64,000 nucleotides of DNA from assembly GCF_004124275.1 (NCBI RefSeq), contig NZ_CP027218.1, positions 1,801,501 to 1,865,500 on the forward strand. Reading direction: 5' to 3'. The translations under genes and the position numbers were made by a program. Shown here one piece after another: positions 35,025 to 43,771 of this stretch (within the stretch, counting starts at the first letter, position 1; the number at the start of each line of letters is the position of its first letter). This stretch comes from Pseudomonas sp. DTU12.3 (GTDB taxonomy: Bacteria; Pseudomonadota; Gammaproteobacteria; Pseudomonadales; Pseudomonadaceae). The notes beneath the pieces are model-generated. The model saw only the letters and a list, made by a program, of their open reading frames with translations, did no database searches and was not told where the DNA came from.

Positions 35025-35753
35025 ATGACACCGCAGGAGCACGAAATATCTGAACGGGCATTAGCATTTGCAAAGGTAAATCGAACGCGCATTGCCCGTG
35101 ATTTGGCTTGTTTAAACAGATATCCCCGCGACGAGGATCCTGTTTCAGTATTTATGGCTGGCTCTCCTGGTGCTGGAAAAACCGAAGTTTCCAAGTCCTT
35201 TATCAAATTGATGGAGGCTCAAGGCACGAGTGCGTTGCGTATCGATCCAGACGACTTCAGGGATTTTTTTCCCGAGTATAGCGGGAGCAATTCAAGTCTT
35301 TTTCAAAGATCCGTGACGACAATTGTTGAACGCACCATTGATCTGGTTCATCAGCAAAGACAGTCGTTTTTGCTGGATGGAACACTGGCAAATTTCAATG
35401 TTGCGCGCAGAAATATTCAGCGCTCTTTAAATAAAAAAAACAGATCAGCGCAGATTATTTATGTGTACCAGAGGCCTGAGCTGGCTTGGGAGTTTGTTCT
35501 CGCACGAGAAGAGACCGAAGGACGGAACATTCCTTGTCACGAGTTCGTGCGTCAGTTCTACGCGTCGAAGGCTTCGGTGTGTGAGTTGAAGCGGGAGTGG
35601 GGGCAAGCGCTACAAGTGGACGTCATTATCAAAGATACGGATGGAGGGGACGCAGATTTTGGTATCGACCTTTCAGCCGAGGAAATTGACCGCATGGTTA
35701 CCCAACCCTATGATCAAAGCGAGCTCGAGCGTATTTTGAACGGAGTAGCCTAA
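35025..35753 (+). CDS. Zeta-type toxin family kinase
   Basis: The 242-residue protein has a Walker A motif GSPGAGKT (46-53), an acidic IDPDDFRDFFPEY segment (Asp74, Asp76), FLLDGTLAN near 116-123 and the basic REETEGRNIP segment near 161-170. This is the order of the zeta/PezT fold. Zeta toxins phosphorylate UDP-N-acetylglucosamine and block cell-wall synthesis; whether this member does is inferred. GAGAGGAGAG precedes the ATG. The gene is AT-rich compared with its neighbours and overlaps a 60-residue gene by one base. Confidence 0.85.
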   Translation: MTPQEHEISERALAFAKVNRTRIARDLACLNRYPRDEDPVSVFMAGSPGAGKTEVSKSFIKLMEAQGTSALRIDPDDFRDFFPEYSGSNSSLFQRSVTTIVERTIDLVHQQRQSFLLDGTLANFNVARRNIQRSLNKKNRSAQIIYVYQRPELAWEFVLAREETEGRNIPCHEFVRQFYASKASVCELKREWGQALQVDVIIKDTDGGDADFGIDLSAEEIDRMVTQPYDQSELERILNGVA

Positions 35754-35935
35754 TGAAAGGCAATAGTGACGCAGCCAAAGAAACGGCTAAATCTACCCCG
35801 ATGTCGGATTTTTTCCGAAATGCGTCGGTTGAGGAAAAACGAGAGGCTTACCGGATTGTGGCAAACGAAGCCATTGAAATGCAGAAGGCGGTGATTGAGT
35901 CTGCGAAGAAGCTTCGGTCAGAGTCCTGTAAGTGA
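35753..35935 (+). CDS. Small helical protein, candidate antitoxin partner of the zeta-type toxin
   Basis: The 60-residue protein reads MSDFFRNASVEEKREAYRIV in its middle, with charged, helix-forming segments suited to a short coiled coil. It begins in the stop codon of the zeta gene (TAATG), so the two are translationally coupled. Classical epsilon and PezA antitoxins precede their toxins, whereas this one follows. I do not recognise a named family, and the antitoxin role is inferred from position only. Confidence 0.6.
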   Translation: MKGNSDAAKETAKSTPMSDFFRNASVEEKREAYRIVANEAIEMQKAVIESAKKLRSESCK

Positions 35936-36043
35936 ATTCTCGATATTTTTCCGCTTAAAAACCCAACGTTGTTGCTGGGTTCGGTTACAGAAATCTAAAT
36001 GCATGTGCCATGCCTGAAATCTCGATCCTGACTGGTACAAGCC

Positions 36044-36077
36044 AAAGCCCCACAGGCCTGAACCCGTGGGGCTTTTT
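36044..36077 (+). terminator. Rho-independent terminator after the zeta module
   Basis: The arms AAAGCCCCAC and GTGGGGCTTT enclose a loop containing AGGCCTGAACCC, and a T-run follows. The downstream half GGGGCTTTTTCATTTGCG closely resembles GGGGCTTTTTCGTTTGCG after the tRNA-Ser terminator at 34857-34874. Confidence 0.85.
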
Positions 36078-36115
36078 CATTTGCGCAAGGCTACATCACC
36101 CCGCGCCCCAGCCAT

Positions 36116-36322
36116 TCACGGCTGCGAGTGGCCCAACTTGCGTTTGATCAATTCATACACATCCTTATGCGTCGAGTTATGCAGCGACTTGTCCATGCAC
36201 GCGGTTGTCAGGAAGGTTTTCACTTCGTCCTTGGCATGCGGGTAGAGGCCGGCGACATAGTCAGCTTCGTGTTCTTGCGTGCAGTTGAAGTGTTTGTCGT
36301 CTTTCGCTTTGTCTCTAGCCAT
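36116..36322 (-). CDS. Small conserved hypothetical protein
   Basis: The 68-residue protein is charged and mostly helical (MARDKAKDDKHFNCTQEHEA) with two cysteines and many histidines and lysines. No named domain is recognised. The start at 36322 has AAAGGAG upstream, so I prefer it to the longer 164-residue frame, whose extra part looks non-coding. It is probably monocistronic. Confidence 0.65.
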   Translation of the reverse strand: MARDKAKDDKHFNCTQEHEADYVAGLYPHAKDEVKTFLTTACMDKSLHNSTHKDVYELIKRKLGHSQP

Positions 36323-36474
36323 TTCTGCGGCTCCTTTTGAGTTCGAGTGATGTGGCGAAACAGGGCTGAATCGCCCCATACGTCGATGAGCGTAGGAGCG
36401 CAGAGATGGCTCGCCAGTCGTTCGGGCAAAAAAGGAAGTGGCTGTAGGACGCAGCCCTGCATTGGCTCGTGCGA

Positions 36475-36666
36475 TTAAATTTCCCTCACCGGGGTGTCGC
36501 CCTGCACGGCTTTGATCAGCTCGATCACATGAATGCAGTCGGCCTTGTTCACGTATGACTCGCCACTGGCGATGGTCTCGTGATTGCCCGCGCGCAGCCT
36601 CCAGCGCCATTGCCCTTTGCCAGTGCTCGGGATGCCTCTGGATTGCCTGTAAATCTCGAAATACAT
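36475..36666 (-). CDS. DUF1508 (YegP-like) protein
   Basis: The 63-residue protein matches the single DUF1508 repeat: a short strand pattern FEIYRQSRG, then GQWRWRLRAGNHETIASGES and a helix. Proteins of this family are small and stress-linked in some bacteria, but the function is unknown. It follows the small hypothetical gene region on the minus strand without overlap. The next 277 bases up to the glycosyltransferase show no gene. Confidence 0.75.
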   Translation of the reverse strand: MYFEIYRQSRGIPSTGKGQWRWRLRAGNHETIASGESYVNKADCIHVIELIKAVQGDTPVREI

Positions 36667-36943
36667 TCAGTTCGCTCCATGCGATTTATGTGTGCGACAT
36701 CCTGTGTGACGCATCGACGCAAGCCTAGCGCAGGCGGGTATTTTGGCTATCGGACATTTGTTTCCAATCGTTGGTGAATGTTTCTGGAGGCCACGGGCTA
36801 GAGCGCAGCAATCGGCCTCTGGATTGGCCAATATGACGCCGCCTGACCCTTGCAACGCCGACGACGCTACTGCTTAATACGGGACGGCTCATGGCATCGA
36901 AAATCGTTCGATGACCGACTAACACTATAAAAAGAGCACTCCC

Positions 36944-37909
36944 TTGACCGAGCACGGAACGCAACAGGTTGCGCGGGTAACGTTATCGCTGGTGATCCCT
37001 GTTTTTAACGAAGAGGACAGCCTCGACACGTTTCTGCTGCGCATCGGCGAAGTCTTTCAGCCACAAGCGTTGATCGACCTTGAGCTGGTATTCGTCAACG
37101 ACGGCAGCACTGATGCCACGCTTGAACGCCTGCTCGAGCGTCAACAGCAAGACTCGCGTGTGCGGATCGTCGACCTGAGCCGTAATTTCGGTAAGGAAGC
37201 GGCGTTGTCTGCAGGCTTGCAGATTGCCACCGGGCAGATCGTCGTACCGATCGATGCTGATTTGCAGGATCCGCCCGAAGTCATCCTGCAAATGATCGAG
37301 CGCTGGCGAGAAGGCTTTGAAGTGGTGCTCGGCCACCGCATCAGCCGGCGCAGCGATACCTGGGCCAAACAAACATCGGCCCACTGGTTCTATCGCCTGC
37401 ACAACAAGATCGCAGAACAGCCATTGCCCGAAAACGTCGGCGATTTCCGCCTGATGGATCGCTGCGTGGTCGATGCCTTGCTGACCTTGCCCGAATCCCG
37501 CCGATTCATGAAAGGCCTGTTTGCCTGGGTCGGCTTTCGTACCACTCACGTCGATTACGAGCGCCCCGAGCGCGCGGCCGGGCAGAGTAAATTCAACGGC
37601 TGGCGGCTGTGGAACTTCGCCCTCGAAGGCATTACCAGCTTCAGCACCGAACCGTTGCGAGTCTGGACGTACGTCGGCGCGCTGGTGTCGCTGGTGTCTT
37701 TTGCCTTCGCGATTTTCATTGTCGTGCGCACGTTGGTCTCGGGCATCGATTTGCCCGGTTATGCCTCTTTGATGGTTGCCGTGACGTTTCTCGGAGGTTT
37801 GCAATTGATCGGCATTGGCGTGCTCGGTGAATACCTCGGCCGTACCTACATTGAGGCGAAGCGCCGACCGGTTTTTCTGGTGCGCCGTGTCTACGACTCG
37901 AAGGACTGA
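36944..37909 (+). CDS. GtrB-like polyprenyl-phosphate glycosyltransferase (GT2)
   Basis: The 321-residue protein has a GT2 domain with VNDGSTD (51-57) and the metal-binding DADLQDP motif (104-110), then two C-terminal membrane helices (about 240-265 and 275-300). This architecture charges undecaprenyl phosphate with a sugar on the cytoplasmic face. The assigned start is TTG 36944, with only a weak purine stretch upstream, so the exact start is uncertain. It heads a four-gene cluster. Confidence 0.85.
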   Translation: MTEHGTQQVARVTLSLVIPVFNEEDSLDTFLLRIGEVFQPQALIDLELVFVNDGSTDATLERLLERQQQDSRVRIVDLSRNFGKEAALSAGLQIATGQIVVPIDADLQDPPEVILQMIERWREGFEVVLGHRISRRSDTWAKQTSAHWFYRLHNKIAEQPLPENVGDFRLMDRCVVDALLTLPESRRFMKGLFAWVGFRTTHVDYERPERAAGQSKFNGWRLWNFALEGITSFSTEPLRVWTYVGALVSLVSFAFAIFIVVRTLVSGIDLPGYASLMVAVTFLGGLQLIGIGVLGEYLGRTYIEAKRRPVFLVRRVYDSKD

Positions 37910-37912
37910 AAC

Positions 37913-38623
37913 ATGGATCTCAAGGAAACCGACATCCTCGGCGACAGCATCAACGAGCATTGGTATTACTGCTCCAAAGCGGCGGCAACCACGCGTTTGC
38001 TGGGTGATGCGCCGATCAGACGAATCCTCGACGTGGGCGCCGGTTCCGGATTTTTCTCGCATCATCTGCTGACGCATACCGCCGCGCAGGAGGCATGGTG
38101 CGTCGACATCAGCTATCCCGCCGACTCGAGCGCGACGACTGCCGGCAAACCGGTGCACTACCGCCGCGGGATTGAAAACCTCGACGCCGACCTGGTGTTG
38201 CTGATGGACGTGCTGGAGCACGTTGACGATGACCTCGGCCTGCTCAGGATGTACGTCGATAAAGTGCCTTCCGGCAGCCGTTTTCTGATGACGGTGCCGG
38301 CGTTCCAGTTCCTCTGGAGCGGCCATGACGATTTCCTTGAACACAAGCGTCGCTACACCCTGGCGCAGTTCGAAACGCTGGCGCGCGATGCCGGCCTGAC
38401 CGTGCAGCGCGGTGCCTATTATTTCGGCGCGGTGTTCCCGATTGCGGCGGCATTACGGTTGTTGCCGCAAGGCCCGCAGGCCTCAGCGCCGCGCTCGCAG
38501 CTCAAGCGTCATCACCCGCTGGTAAACGGCGTACTGAAAACCCTGTGCAGCCTTGAACTGCCGCTGATGGGCATGAATCGTCTGGCCGGTTTGAGCGTTT
38601 TCGTGTTGGCGCAAAAACCGTGA
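37913..38623 (+). CDS. Class I SAM-dependent methyltransferase of the glycan cluster
   Basis: The 236-residue protein has motif I ILDVGAGSG (38-46), an acidic LLMDVLEHVDDD segment and a C-terminal hydrophobic stretch. This is the general UbiE-like fold. It lies three bases after the glycosyltransferase and overlaps the next gene by four bases. The acceptor is unknown. A sugar or lipid-linked intermediate is a reasonable guess from context. Confidence 0.8.
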   Translation: MDLKETDILGDSINEHWYYCSKAAATTRLLGDAPIRRILDVGAGSGFFSHHLLTHTAAQEAWCVDISYPADSSATTAGKPVHYRRGIENLDADLVLLMDVLEHVDDDLGLLRMYVDKVPSGSRFLMTVPAFQFLWSGHDDFLEHKRRYTLAQFETLARDAGLTVQRGAYYFGAVFPIAAALRLLPQGPQASAPRSQLKRHHPLVNGVLKTLCSLELPLMGMNRLAGLSVFVLAQKP

Positions 38624-39006
38624 CCTCAGGCGAAAAATCAGCGCTGATCCAGCGCGGTTTACGCTTTGCCGTGACCGGTGTGTTTGTCACGGCTCTGCAT
38701 GCGCTGGTCGCGGTGTTGTTCATCAACTTCATCAGCCCGCAGCCGCCCTTGGCCAACGGTGTTGCGTTTGCCGTGGCGACGGTTGTTTCCTACGTGATCA
38801 ATACCACCTGGAGTTTTTCCGCCCGACTGCGTGGCAGAACGTTGCTGCGCTTTCTGCTGGTCTCGGTGGGCGGATTCCTGTTGGCGATGTTCGTTGCCTG
38901 GGCTGCGCAGATGGCCGGGTTGCATTATTTGTCGGGAATCGTCGCGGTGGCGCTGACCATTCCGGCATTCACTTTTGTACTGCACAACTTCTGGACGTAT
39001 CGATGA
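38620..39006 (+). CDS. GtrA family membrane protein (putative flippase)
   Basis: The 128-residue protein has four hydrophobic helices and the family pattern FAVTGVFVTALHALVAV at the start and VSYVINTTWSFSA in the middle. GtrA proteins are thought to flip undecaprenyl-phosphate sugars to the periplasm. It starts with GTG 38620 inside the stop of the methyltransferase gene (GTGA) and its own stop overlaps the next start (ATGA). Confidence 0.87.
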   Translation: MTSGEKSALIQRGLRFAVTGVFVTALHALVAVLFINFISPQPPLANGVAFAVATVVSYVINTTWSFSARLRGRTLLRFLLVSVGGFLLAMFVAWAAQMAGLHYLSGIVAVALTIPAFTFVLHNFWTYR

Positions 39007-41111
39007 AGGATTCCACAAAACGCCTGGCTGTCACTCTGTTGCCGTTGATGATCGGCGTATTGGCTTTCTTTATTGTCGTCGGCCCTCGGGCGCTTGATCC
39101 GCAGAACATTGTCTGGCTGGGGCAGGGCGATCCGGCAACACACTATCTGGGATGGGCATTTTTCCGTCAGGCGCCGTGGACGTTTCCGCTCGGCCTGAAC
39201 CCGACGTACGGACTCGAGTTGAGCAACGGCCTGATCTTTTCCGACTCCAATCCGCTGCTGGCATTGTTGTTCAAGCCATTTGCTGCATGGCTTCCGCAGA
39301 CATTTCAGTATTTCGGAATCTGGTTTCTCGCCTGTTTTGTCCTGCAAGCATGGTTCGCCTGGAAACTGGTCGGGCTGGTCACCTCCTGTGTCACTTTGCG
39401 GGCATTGGGTTGTGCACTTTTTCTGTTTGCTCCGCCGATGATCATCCGCATGCCGACCCATTTGTCGCTGGCCGGACACTTTCTGATTCTGGCCGCCTTG
39501 TACCTGGCCTTGCGCCCGGTGGACCCGCGGCGACGTCTGGCCTGGGGGATTTTGCTGGCGTGCACCGCGCTGATTCATGCGTATTTTCTGGCCATGGTCG
39601 CGCTGCTCTGGCTGGCCGATCTGCTCGCGCGGTATTTCAAAGCGCGGCTGACCTTGCGTGATGTCGCAATCGAACTGGTTCTGCTGTTTGCCTTGGTGAG
39701 TTTTTGCTGCTGGCAGGCGGGGTATTTTTCCGTCAACGGCTCCGATGCGGTTTCCGACGGATTTGGCTTGTACCGAGCCAATGTGCTGACACTGTTCAGT
39801 CCCAATCACTGGTCATACCTTCTCAAGGATCTGCCTGGTGGTCTGGGTGATACGGAAGGTTTCAGTTATCTCGGACTGGGCCTGTTATTGCTGGCCGTCT
39901 GTGGGCTGGTCGGGTGGCTGCAAGGGCAGACCGGGTTGGCGCAGTCGCTGCGTCGGCACTGGCTTGTGCTGATCGCGCTGGCCGGGCTGACGGTGTTTGC
40001 GGTGTCCAACAACATTGCCGTTGCAGGGGCGAATTTCACCTATCCGTTACCGGACAGGATAATCGCCATCGCCAATATTTTCCGGGCCTCGGGACGCATG
40101 TTCTGGCCGGTGTATTACGCGTTCATTCTGTTGATCATTTACCTGGTTGTTCGCGCCAATAAACCGCGTGTGGCAACCGTGCTGATGGCGCTGGCGCTGG
40201 CCGTTCAAGTTGCGGATACGCACAGCGGCTGGTCGTTGGTGCGCAAGCAGTTGATGGTCGCGCCAAGCACGCAATGGAAGACGCCCTTTGTCGACCCGTT
40301 CTGGAAAAATGCCGCCGAGCATTATCAGAAAGTCCGCTGGATCCTTCCGCAGAACCTGTCGCCGGAGTGGATGAATGTCGCCGCATTCGCCGCAACGCAT
40401 GGGCTGCCGACCGACGCTGTCTATCTGGGACGGATGGGCAAGGACCAGTGGGAGGTGGCTGATCAGCACAGCCGCACGATGTTGGCTTCGGGTCAATATG
40501 ACGCGGATTCGTTGTACCTGCTCAGTGATCGGGCACTGCTGCAGGCAGTTTCGACCGTCAATACCGAAACGGATCTGTTCACCCGTATCGATGGATTCCG
40601 GGTGCTGGCGCCGGGCTGGAAAAAGTGTCGTGAATGCGTGCAGGTGCCCGTCGATCAGACGCCACAACAGCTGGTGCCTGAGTTCGTCTCCGGAGCAAAA
40701 GCGCAGTTCAGCTATGGTGCTGCTGGTAAGGACTATCTCGCGCGCGGCTGGTCGGATGCCGAAACCTGGGGCGTCTGGTCCAGCGGTGCCGAAGCGGAAA
40801 TGGTCATGCGAGTGAACGATTCGGCCCGCACCCTGCATCTTCAGGCCACTGCGTTCCTTGCCCCGGGGCATATGCGCCAACGCGTGGTGATCAAACTCAA
40901 TGGCATCGAAGCACTGGCGACCACGCTGGACCAGCCGGAAGGCAACAGTCTCCAATTGCAGCTCACTCCGGCTATCCGCCAACGCATCACGCAAGAGGGT
41001 TTGCTGCGGGTGCAACTGCAGTTCGCCGATGCGATCAGTCCTGAGCAGTTGGGCGTCGGCCAGGATCGCCGACAACTCGCCATAGGCCTGAAGGCAATGT
41101 CGATCAACTGA
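39003..41111 (+). CDS. Large multipass membrane protein, DUF6311-like, probable glycan-modifying enzyme
   Basis: The 702-residue protein has about eleven hydrophobic helices in residues 1-410 and a soluble C-terminal part of about 290 residues. The N-terminal loop GQGDPATHYLGWAFFRQAPW holds an acidic residue in the place where GT-C enzymes carry catalytic residues, and the overall plan is GT-C-like. It takes the place of the serotype-specific GtrC gene after GtrA. No exact activity can be assigned. Confidence 0.7.
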   Translation: MKDSTKRLAVTLLPLMIGVLAFFIVVGPRALDPQNIVWLGQGDPATHYLGWAFFRQAPWTFPLGLNPTYGLELSNGLIFSDSNPLLALLFKPFAAWLPQTFQYFGIWFLACFVLQAWFAWKLVGLVTSCVTLRALGCALFLFAPPMIIRMPTHLSLAGHFLILAALYLALRPVDPRRRLAWGILLACTALIHAYFLAMVALLWLADLLARYFKARLTLRDVAIELVLLFALVSFCCWQAGYFSVNGSDAVSDGFGLYRANVLTLFSPNHWSYLLKDLPGGLGDTEGFSYLGLGLLLLAVCGLVGWLQGQTGLAQSLRRHWLVLIALAGLTVFAVSNNIAVAGANFTYPLPDRIIAIANIFRASGRMFWPVYYAFILLIIYLVVRANKPRVATVLMALALAVQVADTHSGWSLVRKQLMVAPSTQWKTPFVDPFWKNAAEHYQKVRWILPQNLSPEWMNVAAFAATHGLPTDAVYLGRMGKDQWEVADQHSRTMLASGQYDADSLYLLSDRALLQAVSTVNTETDLFTRIDGFRVLAPGWKKCRECVQVPVDQTPQQLVPEFVSGAKAQFSYGAAGKDYLARGWSDAETWGVWSSGAEAEMVMRVNDSARTLHLQATAFLAPGHMRQRVVIKLNGIEALATTLDQPEGNSLQLQLTPAIRQRITQEGLLRVQLQFADAISPEQLGVGQDRRQLAIGLKAMSIN

Positions 41112-41183
41112 GCCGCGTCCGCATAGACGTTGTCGGCGGACCTTTCTACACTGCCCTTCAGACTGGGGATCGGGGGGCAATGG

Positions 41184-42104
41184 ATGAACCGCAATGAACT
41201 ACGCAAGGCCGACATCAACCTGATGGTGGTGTTCGAGACATTGATGCTCGAGCGCAACGTGACCCGGGCGGCGGAGAAACTGTTCCTCGGCCAGCCGACC
41301 ATCAGCTCGGCGCTCAATCGCCTGCGCACGATGCTCAACGATCCGCTGTTCATCCGCGTCGGCCATCGCATGGAGCCGACGGCCCGCGCCGAGGATATCT
41401 TTCGCCATCTCAAGCCTGCGCTCGACTCACTGTCGGTGGCACTGAGCCTGACCCGCGATTTCGATCCGGCGGTCAGCACCATGACCTTTCGTATCGGCCT
41501 GTCCGACGACGTCGAGTTCGGCTTGTTGCCGCCGCTGTTGCGCGCCTTGCGTCAGGAAGCGCCGAACGTGGTGTTTGTCGTGCAGCATGTCGATTACTGG
41601 CGGATTCCCGATCTGCTCGCCGCCGGCGACATCACCGTCGGCATCAGCCAGACCCGTGGCCTGCCGGCCAATGCCAAGCGCAAACTGCTGCGGCATATTC
41701 AGCCGAGCATCCTGCGTGCCGATGCCTCGGCTACTCCGCTGACTCTCGACGAATATTGCGCACGGCCGCACGTACTGGTTTCGCACACGGCGAATGTCAG
41801 TGGTTTCGCTGATGAATGGCTGGCGGAACTCGGGCGCACTCGCCAGGTGGTGCTGTCGGTGCCGCAATACAGCGCCTTGCCGGCGTTGCTGGCTGGTACC
41901 GATCTGATCGCCAGCCTGCCGGATTACACCGCCGCCGCGATGGCCACCTCGGGATTGCTGTTCAAGGAACCGTTTCCGTTCAAGACGCCGACACTGGACC
42001 TGTCGATGGTCTGGCTCAGCCATGTCGACAGCGATCCGGCGGAACGCTGGTTGCGCTCAAGGCTGGAAGCCTTCATGAGCGAACGGCCGATCACCCCGCC
42101 CTGA
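41184..42104 (+). CDS. LysR family transcriptional regulator
   Basis: The 306-residue protein has an N-terminal winged-helix domain (about 9-67, with ERNVTRAAEKLFLGQPTISS). A LysR-type effector domain follows from about 95. ATG 41184 starts MNRNELRKADINLM. The ligand is not known. It is followed after a REP by the isomerase gene at 42282, but the gap contains its own leader, so they are probably separate. Confidence 0.9.
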   Translation: MNRNELRKADINLMVVFETLMLERNVTRAAEKLFLGQPTISSALNRLRTMLNDPLFIRVGHRMEPTARAEDIFRHLKPALDSLSVALSLTRDFDPAVSTMTFRIGLSDDVEFGLLPPLLRALRQEAPNVVFVVQHVDYWRIPDLLAAGDITVGISQTRGLPANAKRKLLRHIQPSILRADASATPLTLDEYCARPHVLVSHTANVSGFADEWLAELGRTRQVVLSVPQYSALPALLAGTDLIASLPDYTAAAMATSGLLFKEPFPFKTPTLDLSMVWLSHVDSDPAERWLRSRLEAFMSERPITPP

Positions 42105-42118
42105 CCATCACCGCACCC

Positions 42119-42209
42119 CTGTAGGAGTGAGCCTGCTCGCGATAGCGGTTGCCCAGTGACGTTTTCGGTAACTGACACTCCGCTATCACGAGCAGGCTCA
42201 CTCCTACAG
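42119..42209. repeat. REP pair, inverted (CTGTAGGAGTGAGCCTGCTC type)
   Basis: The arms CTGTAGGAGTGAGCCTGCTC and GAGCAGGCTCACTCCTACAG are exact inverses around about 50 bases. They lie between the LysR gene and the CHMI gene. This hybrid combines the GTAGGAG and CCTGCTCGCG repeat cores. Confidence 0.88.
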
Positions 42210-42281
42210 AGATAGTGTCTGGCGTGCGGGCAGTGCTGTGTTATATGTACGATCTTTGCGCCGACTGACTGGAGCCTCCCG

Positions 42282-42647
42282 ATGCCACACCTGCACTTGG
42301 AATACACCGCCAACCTGCCGCAGTTGAACGCCGACGTCGCGTTGATCCGGCTCAACAATACGTTGGTGGGGTCCGGTCAGTTCGCGGCGGAGTTCGATAT
42401 CAAGAGCCGCGCGATCAAGGTCGAGACGTTCAAGGTCGGCACGGCCATGGCCGAGCGCGCCTTTGTCTACGTGAAACTGGCGCTGCTCAGCGGTCGTTCG
42501 GCGGAGATCAAAAAACAGCTGTCGCAGAGTTTGCTGGCGGTGTTGCAGGATCTCTGCGAATGGCCGGCCGGGCTCGAAGTGCAGTTGTGTGTCGAGTTGG
42601 TCGACATCGAACGCGAGTCCTACAGCAAAACCGCCATCGGCGTTTAA
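42282..42647 (+). CDS. 5-carboxymethyl-2-hydroxymuconate isomerase (CHMI) family protein
   Basis: The 121-residue protein starts MPHLHLEYTANLPQ. The Pro2 left after methionine removal is the catalytic base of this tautomerase-fold family. CHMI acts in homoprotocatechuate meta-cleavage. None of the other hpa genes is nearby, so the real substrate may differ. It lies between two LysR genes, convergent with the second, with only three bases between their stops. Confidence 0.85.
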   Translation: MPHLHLEYTANLPQLNADVALIRLNNTLVGSGQFAAEFDIKSRAIKVETFKVGTAMAERAFVYVKLALLSGRSAEIKKQLSQSLLAVLQDLCEWPAGLEVQLCVELVDIERESYSKTAIGV

Positions 42648-42650
42648 GCC

Positions 42651-43586
42651 TCAGGCCGCTTCCAGCTCACTGCACACCTTGATCACTTGTTCGCGCAGCC
42701 AGACATTGGCGCTGTCCTGATCGACCGTCTGGCTCCACTGCATGTCGAGGGTGAACCCCGGCAGGCCGTTCGGCGCCTCGCAGTGATTGAACACCGCTTC
42801 GTTGGTGAGCAGACGCTGAATGCGCCGGGGCAGGGTAAGGATGAAATCGGTGCCGGTGATCATCTTCAACGCGGCGCTATAGCTGTTCGAGCGCGCGACA
42901 ATCTGGCGTTTCTGCGCTTGCCGTGCCAGCCAGCCGTCGACCATGTTGGTGGTCGAGGTCCACGGTGTCGGGAACACGTGCCGCCGCTCGGTGAAGGCCT
43001 GCAGACTCAGGCGCGGTTCCAGCGGCGTGGCACGTTTGTCGAAGACGCAGACCAGATCGTCTTCGAGCAACATCCGTGACTTGAGGTCGGTGTGATGGCG
43101 GTGGAAGTTTGGGCCGAAACTGATCACCAGGTCGAGGCTGCCATCGCGCAACTCATCGGCCGGCACGTCGGTTTCAAACTTGTGCATGTTGACCATCACT
43201 GGCAAGTCATCGAAATCGAAGCGCTTTAACAGCCGTGGCAGGATCAGTTGCTCGAAGTATTCAGGGGCACAGATATTGAACGTGACGGCCTGCTGGCTCG
43301 GGTCGAACGCCGGGGCACCGGCATGACACAGGTTGATGCTTTCGAGGATCTTCTGCACATGGCCGTACATGCTGCTGGCCTTGTAGGTCGGCCGCATGCC
43401 GGTGCGCGTATTGATGAACAACTCGTCTTCAAAACTGGTGCGCAGTTTCTTCAGGCAGTAACTGACGGTGGACTGGCTGACAAACAGCGTTTCCGAGACA
43501 TCGGTGACACTGCTTTGCTCATACACGGCGATAAACACCATGAGATCCTGCATGTCGAGCTTTCGAAGCAAGTTACTGTTCAGCAT
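42651..43586 (-). CDS. LysR family transcriptional regulator
   Basis: The 311-residue protein has an HTH domain (about 11-68, with SSVTDVSETLFVSQSTVSYCLKKL) and a LysR effector domain (about 95-305) with RDGSLDLVISFGPNF. It belongs to the NodD/LeuO-like branch by its general pattern, without a known target. Its stop faces the CHMI stop. The 185 bases upstream toward the MFS gene hold its leader. Confidence 0.9.
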   Translation of the reverse strand: MLNSNLLRKLDMQDLMVFIAVYEQSSVTDVSETLFVSQSTVSYCLKKLRTSFEDELFINTRTGMRPTYKASSMYGHVQKILESINLCHAGAPAFDPSQQAVTFNICAPEYFEQLILPRLLKRFDFDDLPVMVNMHKFETDVPADELRDGSLDLVISFGPNFHRHHTDLKSRMLLEDDLVCVFDKRATPLEPRLSLQAFTERRHVFPTPWTSTTNMVDGWLARQAQKRQIVARSNSYSAALKMITGTDFILTLPRRIQRLLTNEAVFNHCEAPNGLPGFTLDMQWSQTVDQDSANVWLREQVIKVCSELEAA

Positions 43587-43771
43587 CCGTTCCGTCCCGC
43601 TGTGCTCCTTGCGCTGAATCCGCGCAAACGTGTGCGAACGATCCTAACGGAACGATGGTGCCAGGACAAAGCCTTGTAGGACATTTCACGGACAGTTGTG
43701 GGACAGAAACTTTTAGCAACACGACGTCGTCCGACAAAGGGCTAAAACATGGCCAGAGGCCTCTAGTCGGT

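Noticed and set aside
34733..36087. Integrated element with attL in tRNA-Ser
   Set aside because: No integrase and no second copy of the tRNA 3' end was seen, so only the weaker terminator-repeat idea was kept.
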